Program-made: the position numbers and the translations under genes
Notes under the pieces: model-generated
What the model saw: the letters and a program-made list of their open reading frames with translations, nothing else
Told to the model about the DNA's origin: nothing
The model's database searches: none
Shown: in pieces, positions 9,361 through 16,787 of the stretch
Layout: the number at the start of each line of letters is the position of its first letter
Numbering within the stretch: position 1 is the stretch's first letter
Source: Candidatus Neomicrothrix sp. UBA2517
GTDB taxonomy: Bacteria > Actinomycetota > Acidimicrobiia > Acidimicrobiales > UBA8592
NCBI GenBank assembly: GCA_002341185.1
Contig: DDNP01000022.1
Span: 106,659 to 145,127 of the forward strand
Reading direction: 5' to 3'
DNA length: 38,469 bases

Positions 9361-9933
9361 ATGGATAATTTAACACCAGCAAACTTGATAACAATAACTC
9401 GGATACTCGTGTCTCCAATCCTGTTTATCATTATTCTTTCTAGTGAAAGCACCAACGGGGCATCATGGATTGCATTTATTTTTGGGATTGCCCTTGGCGT
9501 TAGTGACGCTTTTGACGGCGTGCTTGCCAGAGCTACAGGTAGTGTGACGAAGTTAGGGGCGTTCTTAGATCCGCTTGCCGACAAAGTTGTTGTTTTAGGG
9601 TGCATGTTTTCCTTGCTGGCAATCGGCAGCTTTCATATCGTTCCTGTAATGATTATCGCAGTTAGAGAAATTGGTATTTCAATATTTCGAGTTGCGAAAG
9701 CACGCCAGAAGATAATTATTCCAGCTTCTAAGTTAGCTAAATGGAAAACATTCGCTCAAGGGTCGACTTTACTTCTTGCAGTTTTGCCACCTCTGGAAAG
9801 TGAAGATTGGTTGATAAATATAGCACTATGGTTTGCTGTAGTCATGACTGTTGTGACGGGTTGGCAATATATTAAAAATGGTAATTTAGCAACCGAAACA
9901 TTGAAAAGAGTTGAACCTGATGAAACGAATTAG
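9361..9933 (+). CDS. pgsA: CDP-alcohol phosphatidyltransferase, probably phosphatidylglycerophosphate synthase
   Basis: A protein of 190 aa with about five to six membrane helices. The CDP-alcohol phosphatidyltransferase motif D-G-x2-A-R-x8-G-x3-D-x3-D is exact: D52, G53, A56, R57, G66, D70 and D74. These residues bind the metal and CDP-diacylglycerol. The NLITITRI stretch near residue 8 and the short length fit PgsA, which makes phosphatidylglycerol phosphate in the inner membrane. A strong ribosome binding site (AAGGGGATC) precedes the ATG. It overlaps cinA by 14 bp, a pairing seen in many actinobacteria. Another head-group specificity cannot be excluded. Confidence 0.88.
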   Translation: MDNLTPANLITITRILVSPILFIIILSSESTNGASWIAFIFGIALGVSDAFDGVLARATGSVTKLGAFLDPLADKVVVLGCMFSLLAIGSFHIVPVMIIAVREIGISIFRVAKARQKIIIPASKLAKWKTFAQGSTLLLAVLPPLESEDWLINIALWFAVVMTVVTGWQYIKNGNLATETLKRVEPDETN

Positions 9934-11167
9934 TTGTGAAGTAGTCGCTGTAGGTACAGAGCTTCTTTTGGGGCAGATTGTGGATACAAACTCATCATGG
10001 ATTGGGGAGCAACTGGCCTTGTCAGGTATCGACAGTTTTTTTCAAACTAAAGTGGGGGATAACCCTGAACGCATTAAGAGTGTTTTGCGTCAAGCGTTAA
10101 ATCGATCAGACTATGTCATAGTGTGTGGAGGTCTTGGCCCAACTCAAGATGATTTAACAAGGGATATGATTGCCGAGGTTATGGGAGTCGAACTTAGGCT
10201 TCGCGATGATCTGGTTGAGAAAATAGCATCAATGTTCTCTGGAAGAAATAGGCGAATGCCCGAAAATAATTTGAGACAGGCAATGGTTCCCGAAGGGGCC
10301 GAGCCATTAGCAGTGATGCCCGGAACTGCACCGGGACTTAAAGCTCCAATAGGTGGTAAGACAATTTATGCGGTTCCAGGTGTTCCTTGGGAGATGAAAC
10401 AAATGGTTACATCTTGCATAATTCCAGATATAAGAACCGAAGCAGGATTGACGTCAATTATTCGTTCCAAAACATTGCGGACATGGGGTGATTCGGAGTC
10501 AGGTTTAGCTGAAAAGCTCTCAAACGACATCGAGAGACTTGATCAGGAAGGAACAGCAACTATAGCGTTCCTTGCAAGTGGGATTGAAGGCTTAAAAATC
10601 AGAATCACTGCAAAAGGAGATAGCGAAGAAAAGGTCAATGCAATACTTGAAGCTGAGGCAAAGAAAGTATCCAGAACAATCGGAGACGAGATTATTTTTT
10701 CTCATAATGACCAATCCATGGAGTCAACGATAATCCAACTATGTAGAAGTCAAGGTTTGAGTTTAGGGGTTGCAGAATCAATGACAGGCGGGCTAATAGC
10801 AAGCAGGATTACAAGTCACTCTGGTTCAAGTGACGTTTTCAAAGGTGGAATCATTCCATATGCGAATGAGGTCAAGCATGCAGTACTTCATGTCGCCGAT
10901 GGGCCTGCGGTATCGAAGGTGACGGTAGAACAGATGGCAAAGTCAGTTTGTGAGGTTCTGAATTGCGATGTGTCAGTTGCAATTTCTGGAAATGCCGGAC
11001 CAACAGCTATGGAAGACGAGGTTGGAAGGGTATGGATGGCAACTTCAGTAGATGGGAAAGTTGAATCTTTCACAATTAAGTGGCCATTTGATCGGGATCG
11101 CGTTCGACAATTTACAACTATTTCAGTGCTAAATGCTTTACGACTCCGTCTGAGTAATCGACAGTAA
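9920..11167 (+). CDS. cinA: CinA family protein (ADP-ribose pyrophosphatase / nicotinamide nucleotide amidase)
   Basis: A protein of 415 aa from the ATG at 9920. A TTG at 9911 is in frame, but an AAGAG site lies 9 bp before the ATG, which I prefer. The N-terminal MoCF-like domain starts with EVVAVGTELLLGQIVDTNS and has the VCGGLGPTQDD motif, where COG1058 proteins bind nucleotide. The C-terminal PncC-type domain has LGVAESMTGGLIASRIT. CinA-type proteins recycle pyridine nucleotides, deamidating NMN in characterised members. It overlaps the end of pgsA, and its stop region overlaps the convergent hydrolase gene at 11138-11167. Confidence 0.92.
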   Translation: MKRISCEVVAVGTELLLGQIVDTNSSWIGEQLALSGIDSFFQTKVGDNPERIKSVLRQALNRSDYVIVCGGLGPTQDDLTRDMIAEVMGVELRLRDDLVEKIASMFSGRNRRMPENNLRQAMVPEGAEPLAVMPGTAPGLKAPIGGKTIYAVPGVPWEMKQMVTSCIIPDIRTEAGLTSIIRSKTLRTWGDSESGLAEKLSNDIERLDQEGTATIAFLASGIEGLKIRITAKGDSEEKVNAILEAEAKKVSRTIGDEIIFSHNDQSMESTIIQLCRSQGLSLGVAESMTGGLIASRITSHSGSSDVFKGGIIPYANEVKHAVLHVADGPAVSKVTVEQMAKSVCEVLNCDVSVAISGNAGPTAMEDEVGRVWMATSVDGKVESFTIKWPFDRDRVRQFTTISVLNALRLRLSNRQ

Positions 11168-11926
11168 TCTATCGTCACTCCACCTATCAATAAAAGCTAA
11201 CAAGTTGGCGAAAACTTCGTTTCTATGGTCAATAAGTAGATTGGTTCCGTGCTGTTGACCAGTAAGAGCTAAAAATTGTGTTGCAGCAGCTGCAGACTCT
11301 ATTTTTCTTGCATCAGAGAAGTATGGTGAGTCATTTTCAGCAACAATAAGAAGTAAAGGAATGACCATCGAATCAACTGCAGAAAGGGCATCTATCCTCC
11401 CAAATACTGTAGGAGGGGAGAGAGCGGCAACGCCTTGTACTTTCAACTCAGCTGCTAACTCTATAGAGCTAGTGCCTCCCATGGAAGCACCGATTAAAAT
11501 AATTTCCTTGGCTCCCTTTGCACGCATATAAGCAACAGCTGCCTCTAAATCGCGATTCATTCTCGTATCTTTTGTTCCTGTGGATTTTCCATAACCTCGA
11601 AAGTCAAAAGTTAGAACTTTGTACCCAGATTCTGCAACGAATCTTCCGAATGGGAACCATGAAGTTTGGTCTCTGCCGCGCATATGAGTCAAAATAACGC
11701 CAATTTCTCCGGTTCCAAATATGGACCCCCAAAGGTCCTCGGAATCTTCAGTCCGAAAACGAATTACTTCATCTACATTCGGTGCAGTCGGAATTGAGTT
11801 ATCGATAATTGAATTCAGTGAACTTTCACTTGGTGGCCCATCATCCGATGCACAAGACAGGCATAAACCCATTACTATCGTCATCGAAACTACAAAGAGT
11901 AGAAAAGATTTCAAAGTTATGCCCAA
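11138..11926 (-). CDS. Membrane-anchored or exported alpha/beta hydrolase, possible lipoprotein
   Basis: A protein of 262 aa. An N-terminal hydrophobic segment (about residues 5-25) ends at LCLSCASDDG; C25 could be lipidated, but the lipobox is not canonical, so secretion or membrane anchoring is safer than a firm lipoprotein call. The hydrolase fold shows FDFRGYGKSTG, the nucleophile elbow GASMG (S148), a catalytic Asp in AENDS (D199) and H226 in GQQHG, so the Ser-Asp-His triad is complete. The substrate is unknown. The start is TTG at 11926, directly after the msrB stop (TAGTTG), suggesting coupled translation. Its 3' end overlaps cinA by 30 bp in convergent orientation. Confidence 0.8.
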   Translation of the reverse strand: MGITLKSFLLFVVSMTIVMGLCLSCASDDGPPSESSLNSIIDNSIPTAPNVDEVIRFRTEDSEDLWGSIFGTGEIGVILTHMRGRDQTSWFPFGRFVAESGYKVLTFDFRGYGKSTGTKDTRMNRDLEAAVAYMRAKGAKEIILIGASMGGTSSIELAAELKVQGVAALSPPTVFGRIDALSAVDSMVIPLLLIVAENDSPYFSDARKIESAAAATQFLALTGQQHGTNLLIDHRNEVFANLLAFIDRWSDDRLLSITQTES

Positions 11927-12328
11927 CTAAACCTGTTCGTCAAACGGAACAAGCTTAAGCGATGCTGAGTTCATACAGAATCTTTCCCCAGTTGGAGGTG
12001 GCCCATCGTTGAAAATATGACCTAAATGTGAATCACAACTAGCGCATAAAGCCTCAATGCGAACCATTCCATGAGACTCATCAACTTTTCTTTTGATTGA
12101 GTTTGCTTCAACCGCTTCAGAAAAGCTTGGCCAACCAGTTCCAGAGTCGAATTTCGTTTCACTAGTGAAGAGCGCCACACCACATACTATGCAATGGTAT
12201 TTCCCTGACTCTTTTGTATCCCAGTAACAACCTGTAAATGCTCGTTCTGTTCCTGCATGTTGTGTAACAAAGTATTGTTCTTCTGTTAGCCGGTCACGAA
12301 TCTCATTATCGTCTTTTGCGTATTCCAA
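11927..12328 (-). CDS. msrB: Peptide-methionine (R)-S-oxide reductase
   Basis: A protein of 133 aa, the size of a single-domain MsrB. It reduces the R epimer of methionine sulfoxide in oxidised proteins. The zinc-binding pairs are C46/C49 (CIVC) and C95/C98 (CASC), and the catalytic cysteine is C118 in RFCMNSASL. GTGWPSF (residues 63-69) and HLGHIFNDG (101-109) are family signatures. The start is TTG at 12328, supported by AAGGAGAGG just upstream at 12331-12339. It heads a two-gene minus-strand unit with the hydrolase and is divergent from recA. Confidence 0.95.
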   Translation of the reverse strand: MEYAKDDNEIRDRLTEEQYFVTQHAGTERAFTGCYWDTKESGKYHCIVCGVALFTSETKFDSGTGWPSFSEAVEANSIKRKVDESHGMVRIEALCASCDSHLGHIFNDGPPPTGERFCMNSASLKLVPFDEQV

Positions 12329-12404
12329 AGCCTCTCCTTATTTTGGTTATAACAATATTAGACGCTGCTCCGCTACTAGCCTACGAAGTTTTTTATTTAA
12401 ATCA

Positions 12405-12433
12405 TTGACCGAACAAGCGTTCGCAATTACAAT
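12405..12433 (+). promoter_or_regulatory. recA promoter with LexA (SOS) box in the spacer
   Basis: The -35 hexamer TTGACC (12405-12410) and the -10 hexamer TACAAT (12428-12433) are separated by exactly 17 bp. The first 12 bases of the spacer (12411-12422) are a perfect actinobacterial/Gram-positive SOS box, GAACAAGCGTTC, in the extended palindromic context CGAAC...GTTCG. LexA bound here would cover the polymerase contact region, so recA should be repressed until RecA filaments trigger LexA cleavage. Transcription should start near 12440, leaving a leader of about 80 nt. Confidence 0.88.
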
Positions 12434-12467
12434 GATGTAACAGAAACAGTGTCACACCCCCGAAATA

Positions 12468-12500
12468 GGGTTTCATATAAGTAGAAGTACATATAAACCC
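12468..12500 (+). other. Hairpin in the recA leader next to the ribosome binding site
   Basis: GGGTTTCATAT at 12468-12478 can pair with ATATAAACCC at 12491-12500, giving ten base pairs with a single bulged C and a 12-nt loop. The right arm ends two bases before the AAGAAGAAGG ribosome binding site region of recA. It is not followed by a U-tract, so it is not a terminator. It may affect mRNA stability or ribosome access; no regulator is evident. Confidence 0.45.
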
Positions 12501-12519
12501 CTAAGAAGAAGGTATAGAA

Positions 12520-13557
12520 ATGGAAAATGAGAAAGCATTAGATCTTGCGCTAGGTCAAATTACAAAACAGTTTGGCGAGGGTGCAGTCATGAAAATGGGT
12601 GAGAAATCTACGATGAAAATTGAGTCAGTTCCCACTGGCGCTCTTGCTCTTGATTTGGCGTTAGGTGTAGGCGGTCTTCCACGAGGAAGAGTAACCGAAA
12701 TCTATGGGCCAGAGTCTTCAGGAAAATCTACTCTTGCCACTCATGTAGTGGCAGAGGCTCAAAGAAACGGAGGGATCTGTGCTTACATTGATGCGGAACA
12801 TGCCATGGACCCTGTTTATGCAAAGGCTATTGGCGTCGATGTTGATGAACTTTTAATTTCGCAACCTGATACAGGAGAACAAGCACTAGAAATAGTGGAC
12901 ACCTTGGTTCGGTCTGGGGCTATTGACGTGATAGTCATTGATTCAGTTGCTGCTTTAACTCCGCGAGTCGAATTGGAAGGAGAAATGGGACAAAGTCATG
13001 TTGGGCTTCAGGCTAGATTAATGTCACAGGCACTCCGTAAATTAACGAGCAACCTTAACAAAACAAAAACTATCTGCATATTCATCAATCAACTCAGAGA
13101 GAAAATTGGCGTAATGTTTGGGTCTCCAGAAACAACTCCAGGCGGAAGAGCTTTGAAATTCTATTCATCTGTCAGACTTGATATTAGAAGAATAGAATCC
13201 TTAAAATCTGGTGTCGAAATTGTAGGTAATAGAACAAGAGTTAAAGTAGTAAAAAATAAATGTGCACCTCCATTTCGACAAGCCGAGTTTGACATTATGT
13301 ACGGGAAAGGGATTAGTCGAGAAGGGTCTCTGCTCGATACAGGTGTAGAAATGGATATTATTACTAAATCTGGTGCCTGGTACACATATGAAGGTGAACA
13401 ACTAGGTCAAGGTCGCGAAAATGCTAAATCTTTTTTGAGCGATAACCCTGAAATCATGATGGAAGTTGAAAATAAAATCTGGGCAGTAGTAAACCCAGAG
13501 GCTGAGGAGGATTCATTTACCACAGCTGATGATGAACCGATCTCAATTGAGGAGTAA
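12520..13557 (+). CDS. recA: Recombinase RecA
   Basis: A protein of 345 aa, the normal RecA length, with no intein. RecA forms filaments on single-stranded DNA, drives strand exchange and stimulates LexA self-cleavage. Walker A is GPESSGKST (residues 63-71); IVIDSVAALTPR is the Walker B region, and INQLREKIGVMFG with ETTPGGRALKFY are the L2/ATPase signatures. The tail is acidic, as in the family. The AGAAGG ribosome binding site lies about 7 bp before the ATG. The gene commonly found next in actinobacteria, recX, is absent: miaB starts 52 bp downstream. Expression is under the SOS-boxed promoter at 12405-12433. Confidence 0.98.
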   Translation: MENEKALDLALGQITKQFGEGAVMKMGEKSTMKIESVPTGALALDLALGVGGLPRGRVTEIYGPESSGKSTLATHVVAEAQRNGGICAYIDAEHAMDPVYAKAIGVDVDELLISQPDTGEQALEIVDTLVRSGAIDVIVIDSVAALTPRVELEGEMGQSHVGLQARLMSQALRKLTSNLNKTKTICIFINQLREKIGVMFGSPETTPGGRALKFYSSVRLDIRRIESLKSGVEIVGNRTRVKVVKNKCAPPFRQAEFDIMYGKGISREGSLLDTGVEMDIITKSGAWYTYEGEQLGQGRENAKSFLSDNPEIMMEVENKIWAVVNPEAEEDSFTTADDEPISIEE

Positions 13558-13597
13558 ATTATCCCCTCTCTTTGATTTGAAGGAGTAATTATCCTCT
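13551..13597 (+). repeat. Short near-direct repeat across the recA-miaB junction
   Basis: GGAGTAAATTATCCCCTCT (13551-13569) recurs as GGAGTAATTATCCTCT (13582-13597), differing by two deleted bases. The first copy contains the recA stop codon. The second contains an AAGGAG-like sequence that lies about 24 bp upstream of the miaB ATG, too far to act as a normal ribosome binding site for it. Each copy can form a small quasi-palindrome. Confidence 0.5.
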
Positions 13598-13609
13598 AGC
13601 CTGTAAATC

Positions 13610-15067
13610 ATGAGTAAGAACTACACAATCCAGACTTATGGGTGCCAGATGAACGAAAGTGACTCTGAGCGAATTGCTGGATTGCTTGAGTCATCTGGAT
13701 TGAAGCGAACTAACGAAGTTGAGGAAGCCGACGTTATCGTAATAAACACTTGTTGTATCCGTGAAAATGCTGATAATCGGTTTTATGGCCATCTCGGTAA
13801 TCTAAAAAAACTGAAAGAGAATGACCCTTCCATGAGGATCATGGTGGGTGGTTGCCTAGCTCAAAAGGATCAGCAGATTATTCGTGATCGCGCACCTCAT
13901 GTCGATGTTGTTTTTGGTACACACAATCTTGAGAGAGTCAATGAACTCCTCTTGGAAAGCGAAAAGGGGCCCATCGTGGAGATCCTTGAACCAACTCCTT
14001 ATGACCTCGATGACTTAGGAAGCGAGCCTCTTCCCACTCGAAGAGAGGTGAATCACGCTGCTTGGCTTACGATCCAGAGCGGTTGTGATAACTCATGTGC
14101 CTTTTGTATAGTTCCACAAGTTCGCGGTCCTGAAGTAAGTAGGCCTTTCGCAGACCTAGTAAATGAGGCAAAAAGGCTAGTTAAAGATGGAGTATTCGAA
14201 ATTACTTTGCTAGGGCAAAACGTCAATAGTTATGGCCGAGATATTACACTAAAGCTCCGAAACGAGTCTCCTAGCAACGAAGATATTGCTTTAGCCGGAA
14301 AAAAATGGTCTAATGATGCGAGAAGAACAGCAAGTCCCCTTTTCGCTGATTTACTTCGAGAAGTTGGCTCAGTATCTGGCCTCCGTCGTGTTCGCTATAC
14401 AAGCCCTCATCCTAAAGACCTCCGTGAGAATGTTATGGTTGCCATGGCTCAAACTGAGAGTGTATGTGAGCATTTACACTTTCCTATGCAATCCGGGAGT
14501 GACGAGATACTATCGGCTATGCACCGGGGATACAGTTCTCAGCGATATTTAGATAAGCTTTCAAAGGCTAGAGAGATCGTTCCGGATTTAGCAGTGACGA
14601 CAGATATCATCGTAGGTTTTCCTGGCGAGACTGAAAGGAACTTTGAGGATACGTTAGAAGTAGTTGCTAGTGCTCAATTTGATGGCGCTTTTACTTTTGT
14701 CTTTTCGCCGAGGCCAGGAACTGAGGCCGCTCAGATGCAAGATAAATATTGCAAAAAAGAAGAAGTCCAAGATCGTTACACACGTCTGCGAGAAGTTATC
14801 CAGAGATCAGGCCTTCTTAAGCATCAAGAGAGAGTAGGTAGAGCCGAAGAGATAATTGTTGAAGGCCCGAGCAAAAAGGATGATTCATTATTTACTGGGC
14901 GCACTAGACAAAATAAAGTTATCCATTTCCCTGCTACAGATTTACCCATAGGTACTATTGCTATTGCTCGAGCTGAAAAAGCTAACCCAACTTATTTGCT
15001 GGGTAATCTTATCGAAATAATTGAAAAGCCAAAGATCAAAACACGAATTCCTGTGGTTGCAGGGTGA
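13610..15067 (+). CDS. miaB: tRNA-2-methylthio-N6-dimethylallyladenosine synthase
   Basis: A protein of 485 aa. MiaB is a radical-SAM enzyme that adds a methylthio group to i6A37 of tRNAs, the step after MiaA. The N-terminus IQTYGCQMNESDSE is the MiaB signature; further auxiliary-cluster cysteines are in INTCCIRENA and GGCLAQKD. The radical-SAM cluster cysteines are C159, C163 and C166 in GCDNSCAFC. The middle block FPMQSGSD and a C-terminal TRAM domain complete it. miaA follows with a 4-bp overlap, so substrate-forming and substrate-using enzymes are translationally linked. No good ribosome binding site sits close to the ATG. Confidence 0.95.
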   Translation: MSKNYTIQTYGCQMNESDSERIAGLLESSGLKRTNEVEEADVIVINTCCIRENADNRFYGHLGNLKKLKENDPSMRIMVGGCLAQKDQQIIRDRAPHVDVVFGTHNLERVNELLLESEKGPIVEILEPTPYDLDDLGSEPLPTRREVNHAAWLTIQSGCDNSCAFCIVPQVRGPEVSRPFADLVNEAKRLVKDGVFEITLLGQNVNSYGRDITLKLRNESPSNEDIALAGKKWSNDARRTASPLFADLLREVGSVSGLRRVRYTSPHPKDLRENVMVAMAQTESVCEHLHFPMQSGSDEILSAMHRGYSSQRYLDKLSKAREIVPDLAVTTDIIVGFPGETERNFEDTLEVVASAQFDGAFTFVFSPRPGTEAAQMQDKYCKKEEVQDRYTRLREVIQRSGLLKHQERVGRAEEIIVEGPSKKDDSLFTGRTRQNKVIHFPATDLPIGTIAIARAEKANPTYLLGNLIEIIEKPKIKTRIPVVAG

Positions 15068-15984
15068 TTGATCACAGTCCAACTAAACGTTTGGCAATTA
15101 TTGGCACAACAGCTTCTGGGAAATCTCATATTGCCATGAGATTAGCTCAGAGTATAGGAAATATTGAGTTGGTTTCTCTTGACTCTATGCAAATCTATAA
15201 AGGGATGGATATTGGTACTGCAAAACCGACGCTCCGGGATCAGGAATTAATTCCGCATCATATGATAGACATCATTAACCCTCATCAACAGTACACGATT
15301 AGTGAATTCCAAAAAGAAGCTCAAGACGCAATTTATCAAATCGAAACCAAGGAGTATCTACCGTTACTAGTGGGTGGCACTGGGCTTTATTTACGAGCGG
15401 TCATCGATCAGCTTAATATCCCAGGACAATTTATTGGAACTCGAAAAAAACTTGAACTAAACCCTGATACAGCGGATCTATATACACAGCTTTCGGAGCT
15501 AGACCCTCTGGCATCAACAAGAATGGAGCCTAATAACCGACGCAGGATAATTAGAGCACTAGAGGTAACTATTGGAAGTGGTAAAAGGTTTTCAAGTTAT
15601 GGCCCAGGTCTAACAGAGTATCAAGAAAGCCGATACAGGGTTATTGGTTTACGCTGGGATAGGAATGTGTTGAATGAACGAATCGCTAAGCGTTTCGAAA
15701 AGCAAATGAATGAAGGATTTTTAACAGAATGTGAGAATTTGCTTAATGGCCAAAAGCAACTATCTAGAACTGCATCCCAAGCCTTGGGGTACAAGCATTT
15801 ATTCGCATATCTTCAAGGAAAGTCTAGTCTAGATGAAGCTATCGGAACAGCTTTAAAAGACACGAGACAATTTGCACGAAAACAAGAAAGATGGTTTCGC
15901 CGAGACCCAAGAATAAGCTGGATTAATATAAACGAAACTGAGGAAGAAGCTTTGCCAATGATCCTTAAGGAATACGAACAATGA
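15064..15984 (+). CDS. miaA: tRNA dimethylallyltransferase
   Basis: A protein of 306 aa that transfers a dimethylallyl group to A37 of tRNAs reading UNN codons. The P-loop GTTASGKS is at residues 14-21, followed by DSMQIYKGMDIGTAKP and HHMIDI, conserved substrate-binding blocks, then GGTGLYLRA. The GTG start overlaps the miaB stop (GTGA), and the stop overlaps the dapF start (ATGA). These overlaps on both sides mark a tightly coupled operon from miaB to hflX. Confidence 0.95.
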   Translation: MIDHSPTKRLAIIGTTASGKSHIAMRLAQSIGNIELVSLDSMQIYKGMDIGTAKPTLRDQELIPHHMIDIINPHQQYTISEFQKEAQDAIYQIETKEYLPLLVGGTGLYLRAVIDQLNIPGQFIGTRKKLELNPDTADLYTQLSELDPLASTRMEPNNRRRIIRALEVTIGSGKRFSSYGPGLTEYQESRYRVIGLRWDRNVLNERIAKRFEKQMNEGFLTECENLLNGQKQLSRTASQALGYKHLFAYLQGKSSLDEAIGTALKDTRQFARKQERWFRRDPRISWININETEEEALPMILKEYEQ

Positions 15985-16787
15985 AGCTTGCGAAATATCA
16001 CGGCTTAGGAAATGAGTTTCTCATTGCACTACTCTCAGGCCTACCTGAAAATGCTTCCTCACTTGCTGTAACTGCTTGTGATTCTCTCAGTGGCCCCGGC
16101 GCTGATGGTTTAATTATTGGCTTGCCATCTGATGAGAACATCATTGATGTGCAGATGGTTTTGTTCAACGCTGACGGTACTAGCGCTGAAATATCAGGAA
16201 ATGGCCTAAGATGTCTCGCTCATCACGTGCATATGAATAATAATCAGAATGAAATAATTACTATTTTGACGGAAGCAGGGATAAGGGAAGCTCGCATTGA
16301 ACAAGCGGAAGCTGATGAATTAACTATCAAAGCGGGTATGGGCATCCCCACACTCGGACTTGATCTAAGTAGCTATGACCTTGACGAAAAGATTGGAGGC
16401 GCGGCAATTTCTGCAGGCTATGTTGACGTAGGAAATCCGCATATTGTCATCCAATTTGATAGCACGGAATTCATTGATATCGGAATACTTGGTAGTTCAG
16501 TTGAAAAGTCATGCAGTGAAGAAGGGATAAATGTTCATGTAATAGAAATTATTTCCCGCTCTGCAATAAAAATGCTGACGTGGGAACGAGGAGTTGGGAT
16601 AACTAAAGCCTGCGGAACTGGTGCCGTTGCATCAGCCTGTAAAGCACTAAGTTGGGGACTAGTCAATCAACAAATTGAAGTAATAATGCCAGGTGGTGAT
16701 GCTCAAGTAACAATTGAGGATAACGAAGTCTATCTAATGGGAAAGTCAAAATTTATTAAAGAATATGAGGTTGACATAGGTGTCTGA
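15981..16787 (+). CDS. dapF: Diaminopimelate epimerase
   Basis: A protein of 268 aa. DapF converts LL- to meso-diaminopimelate with two cysteines as acid and base: C78 in SGNGLRC and C211 in ACGTGAVAS, both present. KYHGLGNEFL at the N-terminus and GNPHIV in the middle are further signatures. The ATG overlaps the miaA stop by 4 bp, and the hflX GTG overlaps its end by 8 bp. It is one of five diaminopimelate genes in this window. The product feeds both lysine and, probably, peptidoglycan. Confidence 0.95.
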   Translation: MKLAKYHGLGNEFLIALLSGLPENASSLAVTACDSLSGPGADGLIIGLPSDENIIDVQMVLFNADGTSAEISGNGLRCLAHHVHMNNNQNEIITILTEAGIREARIEQAEADELTIKAGMGIPTLGLDLSSYDLDEKIGGAAISAGYVDVGNPHIVIQFDSTEFIDIGILGSSVEKSCSEEGINVHVIEIISRSAIKMLTWERGVGITKACGTGAVASACKALSWGLVNQQIEVIMPGGDAQVTIEDNEVYLMGKSKFIKEYEVDIGV

